64,000 bases of DNA from Apostichopus japonicus (Eukaryota > Echinodermata > Holothuroidea > Aspidochirotida > Stichopodidae), in contig NC_092573.1 of the NCBI RefSeq assembly GCF_037975245.1, forward strand, positions 17,802,265-17,866,264. Direction: 5' to 3'. Of this stretch, positions 11,766 to 23,952 are shown piece by piece. The notes under the pieces are model-generated. The model was not told where the DNA came from, did not search any database, and saw only the letters and a program-made list of their open reading frames with translations. Positions within the stretch are counted from its first letter, which is position 1; each line of letters starts with the position of its first letter. Made by a program: the position numbers and the translations under genes.

Positions 11766-12851
11766 ATGGGACAGGGGAGCGAGAAGGTAGCCTGGTTGGG
11801 AGGCCAGAGTATACAGACGACCTGGAAGATTTATGCGTGCCTCATCACATATAAAAAAAAAATATGAAGGCAGTTAAAGCTGCACTGTATTTAACATTCT
11901 TCTTTTCATGTTGACGGTAGCCCATATTGTCTCTATCATCAATAGCATAATAATAATAGTATGAACCCATAACCAGTTTATTGTGTTAATCGTTACGTTC
12001 CTTAACGTTTTGACATACAGTGTTGCAAATGAACGAATGACATATAAAATTAAGTTTGTGTCCCAAAAGTTATGTATTGAGGTAAACAGTGAACACGACG
12101 GGTCTAATACAAGCAGCAGTGAAATGGTTACATCCACAATTGAGTTCTCTCAGTTAGATTGAGCAATTGTATATAGGGGTATCCAATTATATGTAACTTG
12201 TCACAACGCAAAGTTACAAAACGTACACAAACTGGATTTGAAACATTTAATACCTTACCAGATGTGACACTTGTGTACTTTTAATAGTCACGTGGTTTCT
12301 ATTGGTTAGGAAATGGGACAATATTGATGATCTGTGACAACCAAAATAAAGAAGACATCAGCACGTGTTTATTTAGTCCGGCTTGTTTCTCAATCAAGTT
12401 AAGGAAGTCAATGTATGATGTTTTCCTCTTAGAATACTATATGACTGCACTGAAGTAAGATTTATTGGTTTTAATAGCATCTGCTAAAGTAAATGTCATT
12501 CCAATGAACTTTTTCAGGTATAAAATCAACGCGTTACTAGCGACATAAGCACTACGATTAATGACACTCTTCACACACACAAACATACAATAATGTTTCA
12601 GTCGGTGTAAAAAAAAGCACTTCGAAATGACATTATCATCATCAACATGTGATAACCGTATTTTGCATTAACCTAATTATTTGAAAATAAGTTCCTTATT
12701 TATACATGAACCATTCTGACGTTCTTGGGACAGAATAGGAAGTTGACCCTTGTACCATTGCAAATGTGGCTTAGTCATGTTTTATTTTCCTATATGGAGA
12801 CGGTTATATGGGGGATGGGGATGGTTTGGTGGAGTTAACCTCCTCGACTCC

Positions 12852-12875
12852 CGCAAGTTTATATATAAACTTGCG
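12852..12875. repeat. 24-bp perfect palindrome
   Basis: CGCAAGTTTATA is followed directly by its exact reverse complement with no spacer, which could extrude as a hairpin. Confidence 0.9.
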
Positions 12876-13120
12876 TATTGCTTATATATATACCCTGATG
12901 TAGGCTTTATACATTCCAGTCTTTTCAACGGGAAGGGTGAATCAAATGGGAAGGATGTAGGGGAAAAGCCTCCACACGTTTTCTATGAATGGGAAATTAT
13001 GTGGAATAAAATGCTACATGTGACTCTCAACTCCCGTAAAAGGTGAGAGTGTAAATCATAATAATTCCGGTCAGAATCCTGCATTTAATGTAGACTAATA
13101 TTGCATGGAAGCAGCAGCCT

Positions 13121-13400
13121 ACTCGTAATGAGTCAATGTTCGTTCTCGAAATGAGTCCATGTTCGTTCTCATAACGAGTCCACATTCGTTTTCGTCATGA
13201 GTCCATGTTCGTCCTCGTAATGCTAGTATAGGATACCTGTACTCATCATAATCACCCTCGTGGTTTGGGTACTCGTACTACTATAGTCCGATATGATTAA
13301 GTACAGTACTCGTGTACTCACCTTGAGCCTTGTACTCAAATTCGTACTCATGTGAGGACAATTCTACTCGGTACTCAATCGCGTGTTATTGTATCCGTAC
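13121..13400. repeat. 23-bp tandem repeat followed by GTACTCGTA-rich tract
   Basis: About four imperfect 23-bp units (ATGAGTCCATGTTCGTTCTCG type) run from 13121 to 13222. They are followed to about 13400 by degenerate TACTCGTAC/GTACTCG words. Confidence 0.7.
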
Positions 13401-14345
13401 TACAGAAGTGGAGGTATGCGGTATATATGTAAAGAAATGTACGATTAAATGCAATAGACAGTAGTAAAAACCACTACGACTTGTTCAAATTGTCCAAGTA
13501 TGTATATTTCATCGTCCAGGACTGATATTGGCTACTCTTGTTTCGAACTTCCAAAGTACAAAACCTAAAAGAAAGTGAAAATGTAATTTTCTAGATTGAA
13601 TTTCTCGAAGAATGTAAACATGCCATCTAGTTTCTAGCAGCTGAAACAGATTTTAATATAGCCAGAAGCGTTTGAACGTTTCTGCCGGGCGTCTAACCTG
13701 TACCAAATAAGGACACTTCGTGTCAATACGCCATACATAAACCACTAATTGAGCCCTCATGGGAAGTGGTTTCGCCGAAGGTGATATCTACCGAGAAATA
13801 TTTTGAGTTCAGTTTGATAGCGACAATCCCACGACAATAAAAGAAGTATTAGTAAATAATCTGGATCTCTTCTAAGTTCTACCAACTTATTGTATTTAGA
13901 AAGCAGGGACTAAATTCCAAAGGTTCGTTCTATTTTTGCTAAGTTTATCTTATGTGTCCGAGTCCTCGCAAGTAGCTGTAATTTACACACATGCGATAGA
14001 CCTTTACAGAAGTGTAAAGTGGGTATTTATGATGGACGAGGAAGGGAAGAGGAGTAAACTGTTATTGGTTGGGTACAGAGGTAGACCGGGTATGGGAAAG
14101 AGAGAGAGAGGGATGGGAGAGAGTGGAGCCAGAACATTGTCATATAATTCTTGCCCCCGCCCAGTGATTTTTATAGATGCAGCACAGAGAAATTACTCGG
14201 AAATTTCTTAAGAATTTATCTTCTCCCTTTCCATACCGTCGCATCTTGTTCTTCCCCTTTTTCTATTGGCAAATGGTTTGTGTGTGTATGGACAGTTTAA
14301 TAAAAAACAGAGCTCATCCCGCAATGTCAACACACCGCCCTACCG
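13401..14345. other. Intron sequence, nothing recognised
   Basis: No exon, RNA or repeat family was recognised. Plus-strand frames at 13936-14446 lack domain similarity. Confidence 0.45.
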
Positions 14346-14539
14346 TGTTAGGAAGAAATAAGGTCACATCAGGGAGTTGTTATTCCATAACAACTCCCTG
14401 TTATTCCATAATAGTCAGGTGGCTTAGCAACAATTTTCAGGCTTAACGTTACCGGCCGGACAAAAGTACCAAATTTGGCATGGAGTTTCTTTTCGACCTA
14501 TCTATCGATTTTATCCGTGGAACCCACTTTATCGGATCC

Positions 14540-14910
14540 GATTTTTCAAGATGACGGCCAAAATCCAAGATGGCCGCCAGAAAAAAAGGAAATGTCATAT
14601 ATCTGGCTGTAAAAATCGGAGATGAACAAATGAGGGGTCAATTCAGGTGTTTCCGGGGTCACTGAAACAGATGATGATCATGGCATCTTGCTTGAGTAAC
14701 CCACTTCCAAGATGGCGGCCAAAATCCAAGATGGCCGCCAGAAAAAAAAAGGAAATGTCATATATCTGGCTGTAAAAATCGGAGATGAACAAAAGAGGGG
14801 TCGATTAAGGTGTTTCCGAGTTCACTGAAACAGATGATGGTCATGGTATGTTGCTTGGGCCACCCACTTCCAAGATGGCGGCCAGAATCCAAGATGGCCC
14901 ACTGGATAAA
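14540..14910. repeat. Tandem 160-bp units with YY1-like motifs, left arm
   Basis: Paired motifs of the form AAGATGGCGGCC and AAGATGGCCGCC recur near 14550, 14708 and 14870, separated by a conserved block (ATATATCTGGCTGTAAAAAT, GTGTTTCCG, CACTGAAACAGATGATG). AANATGGCGGC is the known core recognised by YY1-type zinc-finger proteins; function here is only inference. Confidence 0.75.
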
Positions 14911-15267
14911 AAAGGAAATTTCACATATATTCAATCCCCAGACCCCCCGTGCCTTTTTCTGATCGGGACCATCAAACCTTCCGTCCTCAAACGTTTAAAT
15001 GAAACCGGGCTAGCACCCTGACTATATGTTATGACATGGTATTCTTATTGTGTCACTTTGGCTCAGGAAGCCACATAGGACTTATTGGGGAACTTTGAGG
15101 AGTGATCGACCGTGGATAGACACTGTCGCAAAGCCCGTTATTATATGGGAGTTACGAGTGTCATGTAAGACTGATTACATTGAGTCAACTATATAATAGG
15201 GTAACTTGAGGGAAAACAGACCAGATGTGAATACCGACTCATTGAGAGATTTTGTACGATTGTGCAC

Positions 15268-15506
15268 CCTTCATAAACACAATGTCAATTGTGCGAACAA
15301 CACACGCTAAGTCAGGTCACTAGTCATCTGAGGTATTTAGGTCGTTCTTTTCGAACCTGTACTCCAGGGCTGCTATTAGCGAGGATCTCCAGGAAGACTT
15401 GTTGTCTGGTATAGACAAGCCCCCCCCCCCCCCCCTTCATAAACACAACGTCAATTCTGCGAACAACACAACACACGCTAAGTTAGGTCACTAGTCATTT
15501 GAGGTC
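15268..15506. repeat. Direct repeat of about 70 bp split by a C homopolymer
   Basis: TTCATAAACACAA(T/C)GTCAATT...GTCACTAGTCAT(C/T)TGAGGT occurs at 15270-15336 and again at 15436-15505, either side of the C run at 15421-15434. The second copy marks where the left arm ends and the spacer begins. Confidence 0.7.
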
Positions 15507-17410
15507 AACCAATAATACTAATAACCAAAACAACAACAATAACAACCAATAACACCAATAATGAAGGCGTGAAACCATCATTTCCACACCAACCGGACAA
15601 AGGGACACTCCAGCAAAAGGTGTTGCATAGTCCTGATGGCTTTACAGCCCACACAGGGACAAATCCCATAACCTAATCGCCACCTGACTAAGCAAAAATG
15701 GTTAGTGATGAGGACCCCATGTGCAATCCTCCTCGCCAAGTCCAGGAGACCGCTATCTAGTGACTTACAACACACAGAACACCACACATCTGGAGAGATG
15801 GCTGTTTGGCAAGCCGAGGGGGCCACGTTCAGCAGAACATCTGGCCCACCCTCCTCTTTGATTCTACAAAGTGAGTCACCAATCTGAGTATACACCCCCG
15901 AAGGGCGTGTCGCCTTTGGCCAGTTATTGGAAAAGGATCCGGGGCAAGAAGTGGCGAAAAAGAAAACCACCCAGAACCTAACAAAAAAGGCAAACGAGGG
16001 ATTCTCAAACGCAACGAAAAAACCTTTCAAAAGGAGAAAGCGCAGTTAAGATGGTAGGTGGACCAAACCCACCCGCTCAAGGGGGTCTTTTACAGAATGG
16101 TCCTTTTGAGAAGGTTTGGTTTGCACTTTCCCCAAATGAAATAAAAAATGATCCTCTCCAATCGCACCAAGGCATAATCTGGTGCAGCGATCACCGTACC
16201 AGGATACCAAAGGAGAGGAACAATAAAACGATTGACAACTGTAACCTTACCAGGGAGGGAGAGTCACCTCCGATTGAATGTGTCGAGCCTTGCCTCCACC
16301 TGATCAGCCTTTCTCGGGCCAAGTGGTGGCCTCCGGGGCACAATAACCTAGCCAGATGCCGATTACCCTGATCATGACATCTGACCAACTGGCATCGAAC
16401 GGAAGGGATTAGCCGCGCCAACTTCCTGAATGCAGCCCTTTGGTCTTGGACTTGTTAAGTCTGGCACCAGTAGCCTCTTGGAAGGTGGCCAAAACCTTCG
16501 ATAAAGGCTTGAAGGAGACCAGGTCCGACACAATACAAGTGACGTCATCGGCATATTGCATGCATTTAACTATAGCCCCTCCCTGTACATTGAAAGGTCG
16601 AAACCCCAAGCATCTGTCCAGCGAGGTACTGAGCGTTTCGCTGAAGAGAACATACAACAAGGGGGAGAGGGGACAACCCTGACGGACTCCCCTTCGAACC
16701 GGGAAGGGACCGGAAGTAAATCCGTTAACAGTGACCATGCTCGTGACGTCCTTATATAGTAACGAGACCCAACGAATAAACACTGATTTCAATCCGAAGG
16801 ACTCGCACAGCGCAAGTCTGGAGAGGACCTACAATATCCGGCATCACATCCGCTAAGCGATTTCCTAATGCTTTGGCCAGGATTTTGTAGTCCAGATTTA
16901 ACAGCGCTATTGTACGCCAATTAGGGTCCAAAGGGTCTCTCGACTTTGGGAGGAGAACAATATTTCCAGCCCTCTGTGTTTGGCTCATGTAATTCAACTG
17001 GAAAGCGGTAGCGAACACGTCTCTAAAGTCCCCACCGAGAACCTCCCAGAAGGTCCGATAGAACTCAGGAGGGAGGCCATCGGGACCGAAGATTCGAACC
17101 CAAGCTATCGTTTTACTATGAGGGGGGGGGGGGGCCTTGTCTATACCAGACAACAAGTCTTCCTGGAGATCCTCACTAACAGTAGCCCTGGGGTACAGGT
17201 TCGAAAAGAACGACTTAAATACCTCAGATGCCTAGTGACCTGCTTAGCGAATTGGGTTCGCACAATTGACGTTGTGTTTATCAAGGGTGCACAATCGTAC
17301 AAAATCTTTCAATGAGTCGGTATTCACATCTGGTCGGTTTTCCCTCAGGTTACCCTATTATATAGTTGACTCAATGTAATCAGTCTTACATGACACTCGT
17401 ATAACTCCCA
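15507..17410 (-). pseudogene. L1/Tx1-like LINE reverse transcriptase fragment
   Basis: The minus strand shows, from right to left, an endonuclease-RT linker with FFSNLYPRA (about 17200), then GPDGLPPEFYRTFWEVLG and NWRTIALLNLDYKILAKALGNRL (to about 16840). A frame change follows, then the RT core with GVRQGCPLSPLLYVLF and the catalytic YADD box (16544-16555). A C-terminal stretch with LERIIFYFIWGK lies at 16030-16200, and a zinc-knuckle CxxC-x7-H-x4-C near 15600-15660. These are signatures of L1/Tx1-type non-LTR retrotransposons. The segment that should carry RT motif A (Asp in a KAFDRV-like block) is absent at the 16830 frame break, and several stops and frameshifts occur, so it is inactive. 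The 3' end is an ATT/GTT-rich tail near 15507-15560. Confidence 0.88.
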
Positions 17411-17639
17411 TATAATAACGGGCTTTGCGACAGTGTCTATCCACGGTCGATCACACCTCAAAGTTCCCCAATAAGTCCTATGTGGCTTCCTGAGCCAAAG
17501 TGACACAATTAGAATACCAGTCATAACATATAGTCAGGGTGCCAGCCCGGTTTCATTTACACGTTTGGGGACGGAAGGTTGGATGGTCCCAATCAGAAAA
17601 GGGCACAGGGGGTCTGGGGAATGAATATATATGAAATTT

Positions 17640-18015
17640 CCTTTTTTTTCAGGGGGTCATCTTGGATTCTGGCCACCATCTTGGAAGTGGGTGGCCCAAG
17701 CAACATACCATGACCATCATCTGTTTCAGTGAACTCGGAAACACCTTAATTGACCCCTCTTTTGTTCATCTCCGATTTTTACAGCCAGATATATGACATT
17801 TCCTTTTTTTTCTGGCGGCCATCTTGGATTTTGGCCGCCATCTTGGAAGTGGGTTACTCAAGCAACATGCCATGATCATCATCTGTTCAGTGACCCCAGA
17901 AACACCTGAATTGACCCCTCATTTGTTCATCTCCGATTTTTACAGCCAGATATATGACATTTCCTTTTTTCTGGCCGCCATCTTGGATTTTGGCCGCCAT
18001 CTTGAAAAATCGGAA
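17640..18015. repeat. Tandem 160-bp units with YY1-like motifs, right arm
   Basis: These are the reverse complement of the left-arm units; GGCCGCCATCTTGGA-type motifs lie near 17675, 17815-17850 and 17975-18005. Confidence 0.75.
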
Positions 18016-18238
18016 CCGATAAAGTGGGTTCCACGGATAAAATCGATAGATAGGTCGGAAAGAAACTCCATGCCAAATTTGGTACTTTTGTCCGGCCGGT
18101 AACGTTAAAGTTGCTAAGCCACCTGACTATAACAACTCCCTGGTCACATACACAAATGTTTACGTCCAGTTGATCGCCGCACATTGCAGGCGTGAAACTC
18201 GAGTGGCAGCATGCTGTAACGGTTACCGTAATGGTAAA

Positions 18239-18363
<125 letters not shown>

Positions 18364-18487
18364 TGATATAGTCTTTCTATACGGTAACTTACAGCACGCT
18401 GTCACTTGATTTTCACGCCTGCAGCGCGATCATCATAAAACTGGACGTAATCATTTGTGTATGTGACCTTATTTCTTCCTAGCATGG

Positions 18488-19490
18488 CCGTTATTCGGTC
18501 TCAAATATGCTAGAAAGTCGAATACATGTTACGCATGCCCTATTCTAAGAGTTTACATAAGATTAGCGTATCTACGTTAACACTCTTCAACGTAGGCCTA
18601 TCGAATTTATTTTGAGAGTCAGAATTACCAGGAATGATTGCTTGAAAGATTTGATTAATTATAACTAGCTACTATGGAGACACCTTGAGAGAGTTACTGA
18701 TCAATATTCCGTACAAACATGACATTACGCATCAGTACAGACAATTTATGATATGGATTTGATGTGGTATATTAATCAAATAACTCATTTCAACTAGGAG
18801 GATGTTTCAAAACGAGGAAGGGTTATCTTCATCTCAGTCTTAAATGGCTCAATATGTTGACCTCTACTTGATGTCAAATATTTAACCGAAAGAAAAAACA
18901 ACAACAAGAAAGTAGAAGTTTGACCCTTTCTCTTTCATCATAGGTACTATGAAAATCATAGGCAAAATTATAAACTAATTCTAGCTTCACTGAACTTAAA
19001 TATTTACAACAACAAAATATAAAGACGCGTTCCCTTTCCTTCACACCTTTGTCGTTACATTTACTTTTATGATCAGTATAACTTGTCAGGACCTTGCTGT
19101 TAAACTTGTCGGCAATTTGCGCTAGGTGTGGCAACTAAACAAAACAAAACGTAATGAATGAACATTTAATCGAAAAATCAATAATTAATCGACGAGATGG
19201 TTGCTCTCTCTCTGTGAATTAAATTAAATAAATAACAAAAGAAATATGGAAAAACATGACAAAACAAAACACAAAAAAAGTAAATAAACATAAACGTAAG
19301 AAATAATCAAAACAAAACAAAACAACAAACAAATATTGACCGTTCATAACATCAACATGGCATAATTCAATATACTCTGCCTCATTGAAACTGACAGGTG
19401 TGGGATAGATAAGCTTAATCCTTTTTAAACAAAAGTTTATTAACCTGCTGTAGCGTTTATTTTAAAGTTTGAAAGTTGAGAGAATCTTAC
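18488..19490. other. Intron 3 of the FN3 gene, right part
   Basis: AT-rich sequence with an A/CAAAA-rich stretch at 19250-19330. Nothing else was recognised. Confidence 0.45.
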
Positions 19491-19597
19491 CACGATACGT
19501 TCATTTTCTGATATTTGACAGAAATCTTCTTGAGGCATTTCAGCTCCTTCGATCTTCCTCAATGAAATCACATAGACATCTGAAGCAGGAATGAAAT
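19491..19597 (-). CDS. FN3-like secreted protein, exon 3
   Basis: A 107-base minus-strand exon. The acceptor is CATCCTCAG with a pyrimidine-rich lead and the donor is GTG|GTAAGA. It enters in phase 1 (completing an Asp codon with the G that ends exon 2) and leaves in phase 0, exactly as exon 4 requires. It encodes residues 71-106, with VYVISLRK (a probable C strand), an acidic stretch and FCQISENERIV. Cys97 could pair with Cys28 of exon 1. The weak conservation of this stretch is normal between FN3 strands C and E. Confidence 0.75.
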
Positions 19598-20694
19598 CTG
19601 AGGATGATGGAGAGAACAGAATGAGACGAAACTAAAAATCTACTCAAATAAAGCTTTGCTTATTTTATAGACCATTAATTGGGAATATATATAGTCAGAC
19701 CACTCACCGGGGGATAGTTTATGTAGACCCTCGTTAGGTTTGCTAACAATGGATAATCTTTTAAGAAAAAAGTCTGTTAAAATGTGATAAATTGGTTGCA
19801 ATTGCTTGAAATTCATTTGAATATTCCAATATTTTTGTTTCATAAGTATCCTTGCAAAACTAAGCAGGAAAACAGGGAGAGATAAAAGAATGTAACCTTT
19901 CCAAATAGTTCAAAGCTTTGTATTTTCGACATAATTAAATTCTATCTGCTTTAGTTATATTTTCTATGACAACAATCTCCGACGTGACATACCAGTCACT
20001 GTCATTAACGATAAATGAGATGTAGACTGCCAGTTACAGACAAGCAGTTGCTAGATACGACAATGACAATTCAACTCATCTCTTAGCACGGCATGGCTAA
20101 TGATCCGACATTCTTGTTCCCTTAATCTCTGATGAGTTGACGTAGAATAAATAAATGGTAAGCTTTAAAGACATCATGTTCTTAGGTCATGATAGATGCA
20201 ATTAAAGCCACAAACCCGGAAGATGTGCATCAGATAAACATTGCTAAGCTTCTCCCTGATCACATCAGATCATTAGCGGCTTCTTCATACATCTTCATTT
20301 GAAATGTAAGTAAATAATCGTGTTCCGTTCAGTTCATTATTGTTTGCACCATTTTTTTTGTAGTTGAATGTTATATGAAACACGTATTTTGACTCATGTT
20401 ACTGATATACCTGACACACAGAAAGTAAACCATTTTATTACCACGGTCGGTGTCGTTGAATGAGGCACAAGAAAGTGTTTATATCGGGCGTAACTAATGC
20501 ATCTTTATGTCATAACTTGCTCTGTTTCTCTATGAAGTAAAATCCCTTTACATACATGACCATTAGTAATTGATATGACATCACATGTGTTTGTTGAGTA
20601 ATTAATCGTTCCAACCGATCAGTTCGTATAGTTTTGAATCAGAACAATGAGTTTAATAACGGTTAAAAGCATCAGACTTGTTGTCTTCTATAGC

Positions 20695-21000
20695 ATAAGT
20701 ACCTGTATACGTACTCGGTATTGTGGATTTATTCTCGTACTCGGGCATTTTCAAGATTACTACAGGAACCAATGCGGCATTAAGTACTCATGCAGTTGTA
20801 CTCGTCAACAAGTCTGGTTAAAGGTATCAGCCTTGTACTCATACTCGTACATTTTTGAATTCTTGGTAAAGACACTACTGCAAAGATTATTAACTGGTAC
20901 CTGCACGCTAAGAGCCATGTACTTCATTGTACTCACGCCAAATGGGAATTCTATTTTGTACTGGCGTACCCATGTATTGTACTCGTACAAGTCTAATATG
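20695..21000. repeat. Degenerate GTACTCGTA-word tract
   Basis: TGTACTC, ACTCGTAC and TACTCATAC words recur irregularly over 300 bases. Similar tracts lie at 9570-9665 and 13220-13400. The plus-strand 122-codon frame through it has no domain. Confidence 0.55.
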
Positions 21001-21024
21001 CCTATATATTCATAACCAAAATTT

Positions 21025-21070
21025 ATTAATGAAACAATGATGTTATATATAACATCATTGTTTCATTAAT
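21025..21070. repeat. 46-bp perfect palindrome
   Basis: The 23 bases ATTAATGAAACAATGATG plus TTATA are followed with zero spacer by their exact reverse complement. Confidence 0.95.
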
Positions 21071-22127
21071 ACAATTTGTATGATTCCAATCGAAAGTAAG
21101 TCACAGCTCCAAGAAATTGAATACTTTTAAATGCGGGCCACTCCGGTATTGTGTTGATTCATGTATGAAGTACAGAGTCTAAGAGGATTGGGACAAAGTA
21201 ATTCTGCAATCTAATACATAAAGTATATTTTATTATCATCAATTTTGTATACAGTGAACATCATCCTTAATAAGCTGCTCTGGTGGATGATCACTAACCC
21301 AGCTATCATCAGCCTTCTTTTAAATACTAATTTGCATCATATAAGATTAAAGCATGCAGGGAATTATTATAATTTCTTGCTAGCACATGGAGCCATTCCG
21401 GAATATCGCAATGGGTTAAAGATAACTATACGTGTTTCTGTCGTAGTAGTAATTAAGGACTGACACCCCTCCCTTGCCCCACGTTTCTCCTCTCACAAAC
21501 AGATTTATAATCTTTGATTTAATCACAATGGGAATTAAGAAAAGATCTTCACGAGATAGCTTGTATCTACAATGTTTGCTCAAACCCTAAATTGAACTAA
21601 GACATGCAGTTTATGAAATATCATCATATATTATATAAAGAAAGTAGAAAAGAAAAGTAGTCCCTTAGCACCCAAATTATTTCTACCGCATTTTCGTTAA
21701 TTAAATCAACTTTTCATGAAATTCAAAATTCAAAATATAAATTGACATCGTTTGACTAAAATAGGTTATCGGGACCTGTTGATGCAACAGACAGGTGCGG
21801 TGCTGCATCAAATGTTCAGGCCAAGTTTACCACAGAATATAGATATATTAGACATATAAAAATCTTAAAACGACTCCAGCATGAAATGGGAAAATAAATT
21901 AAAAGACATCTTCTTGCCTGCACGTGGACCTTATATTAAAGCAATACTTATTTCAATCAAGTTCCAGTACTTATAAATCGAATTTCTGGAGGGTGGAGAA
22001 GGAAAGTCGATTTTCACTTCGATTTTCAAGAGACCTGACCGAGACAATTAGATCAAGAATGAATTGATTTGTTTATCTTTGGGGGCCCTCAAACTTTTAT
22101 CCTCGCCAAGGGAAAGTCTGTAACAAG

Positions 22128-22215
22128 ACATGTACCAGTCGAGTCAGAGAACTATAACCTATATAGTAAGAGAGCATGTACTGGTCGAGTCAGAGAACTA
22201 CAGCCTATAAGGTAA
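22128..22215 (+). repeat. 46-bp direct repeat, two units
   Basis: GTCGAGTCAGAGAACTA and ATGTAC(C/T)(A/G)GTCGAG occur twice, 46 bases apart (22141 and 22187). Confidence 0.75.
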
Positions 22216-22574
22216 GAATGGCCAATTAAAACGGAAAACTTTGAAAGAGGAAAATTTCCATGCACTGAGGACACGAGTTTTGCTTTCATTTGTGTATCAT
22301 GTACCAAATGCATGTATCAATGTTATACTGTATGTGGTGGCCTTGTATCCTGAGTTAGAACTCACGGTACAGAGTGAAATTTCAGATGGAACGGATAGAT
22401 ATCAAATGAACATGACAGCAGCGGTGGCAATCTTACCTGAATAATCTAGACTTTCTTTACCAAACTAATTATTACCTGTCTCGGTCAACGTTGTACCAGG
22501 CACTGAATTGAATTAAATTTGTTCACGATAATTTGTTTGGTGTTAATTTGACTGTTATTCCAAACTGATAGTTT

Positions 22575-22750
22575 GATCCCGCATATTGGGCTGATACACT
22601 GATCTAGCATACAAGACCTGACATACTGACCTGATATACTGACCTGGTATACTGACCTGGTATACTGGCCTGGTATACTGACCTGGGATACTGAGCTCGT
22701 ATACTGACCTGGTATACTGATTTGGTATTATTTTTCTGGCATACAGATCT
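22575..22750 (+). repeat. 13-bp minisatellite
   Basis: TGACCTGGTATAC-type units repeat about 13 times with substitutions. Minus-strand frames with a repeating 13-residue pattern (SIPGQYTRPVYQV) are by-products. Confidence 0.85.
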
Positions 22751-22923
22751 GGCATTACCTGGCATTCCGATTTGAACGGACCAAGACACTTAGTAATTAC
22801 GTCCCGTATGTGAATGAGCAAAGTGATCTTCCTCGACAAGGGCAAAACTAAAAAATGCGATTGATACCGTAAACCTCGATAACGCAACGCCCGTACCTTC
22901 TTCTACCAATGTAACACACCTAC

Positions 22924-23037
22924 CTGATGGTCTGTTCCACGATACGGTAGCCTGTAAGCTCCAGTTTTTTCTAGTCCCTGATATCTGAGTTGGAATTACG
23001 TGTATGTCTTGCGTCACGGATGCTTCGCTGATGGATG
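22924..23037 (-). CDS. FN3-like secreted protein, exon 2
   Basis: A 114-base minus-strand exon. The acceptor is TTTTAATTACAG and the donor is CAG|GTAGGT. It enters in phase 1 (C from exon 1 plus CA gives Pro33) and exits in phase 1 (G joins AT of exon 3 to give Asp71). Residues 33-70 include TQDIHVIP and NWSLQATVSWNRPS. The Val-x-Trp pattern (Val64, Trp66) is the invariant B-strand Trp region of FN3 domains. Asn57-Trp-Ser is a possible N-glycosylation site. Confidence 0.78.
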
Positions 23038-23946
23038 CTGTAATTAAAATAATAGAAGAGGAGTAATTTCATTATCTTTCTGTTTTAATTAGGCTAAAGA
23101 ATGGGATGTAACCATCCTCTAGCGAAGTTTCATCAAGGGATAAGATCACGAGAAATGGATAATGGCACCACTGTTTATAGATAGCGATAATGTATCCTCA
23201 TTAATCATCACAGTGGCACGGATGTGACGTAGGTACCTTTAAAGGTCTTCGTTATAAATTACGACCAATCGGTTAGCGTGCTGTGTCCGCCATATGATTT
23301 TCTAGCCTTACACTGACATGGTTCGCCGTCTAATTGTGATTCCACAGATAATAGCTTGATTCAGATGATTGTAAACAAGTTTTCGAAACCATTTTTGCTT
23401 TTCGTTTGTCCTGTCTGTCTGATTTTTGTTTATTCCTCCTATGCTCTGAGATGGGTCAACTTCTGTATCAAATGAGATGAAACGCCATGAGAAAGGTAAT
23501 CTGTTAATTGTATAATCTTGACCATGACCACAACGCGTGACCATTCATAAGTATTTTCTAGCATATTCGCTATCTTGGAAGCATTAGTGTCCACAAATAT
23601 GCTGGACATATTCAGATGGTTGACATGAGTGTAGGCAATCATTATCCTTGCTCTGACTGTCTTACAATTGTTGGTTTGTTACGATAGCTTTTTAAAAATG
23701 TCCAACCCGGTCATCATTCAGTTTTCCCCGTTTCTAGTCTCTATAGTGTCTTGCAGCAAGCTTATGGATTTACAACATCCAGCCTAATCCGAAATTATTT
23801 TCGAAATTTTCCTGGCAAACATTTCAGATATTGTTTTTAATATAGACCATGGCACAATATTTATCTCATAGAGGGAGACTCTTTAATTCAGTTAAGCCTG
23901 GTATGACGGTCTTATCGACGACACATTAAGATGGATGTCTACATCC
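23038..23946. other. Intron 1 of the FN3 gene, left part
   Basis: No repeat family or exon was recognised. Minus-strand frames at 23308-23642 have no domain. Confidence 0.45.
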
Positions 23947-23952
23947 GAAAGG

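Larger units (their letters stand above)
9391..13120. other. Intron 3 of the FN3 gene, left part
   Basis: This stretch is mainly unique AT-rich sequence. A patch at 9570-9665 is rich in GTACTCG/ACTCGTA words, like patches at 13220-13400 and 20700-21000. A GGGAT-type repeat lies at 11680-11760 and a 24-bp perfect palindrome at 12852-12875. No exon with matching phase was seen. Confidence 0.5.
14370..18142. mobile_element. Long-inverted-repeat DNA element carrying a LINE fragment
   Basis: The termini are CAGGGAGTTGTTAT at 14370-14383 and its exact complement at 18129-18142, flanked on both sides by GTCACAT (14363-14369 and 18143-18149; 8 bases if the ambiguous G is counted). CAGGG ends with a 7-8 bp duplication suggest the hAT superfamily. 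The arms (about 14370-15434 and 17122-18142) are near-complementary over about 1 kb. Each arm holds tandem 160-bp units with AAGATGGCGGCC motifs and, at the inner side, a segment of LINE coding sequence ending at a C/G homopolymer. The left terminus has an extra inverted copy of the terminal 14 bases (14387-14400), forming a hairpin. Confidence 0.8.
19598..22127. other. Intron 2 of the FN3 gene, left part
   Basis: Contains the TACTCGTA-rich patch (20700-21000) and the 46-bp palindrome (21025-21070). No exon of matching phase was seen. Confidence 0.5.

Noticed and set aside
12262-12305. Minus-strand exon candidate with good donor (CTG|GTAAGG) and acceptor
   Set aside because: Its length (40 bases) would break the phase between FN3 exons 3 and 4, and no domain sequence is encoded.
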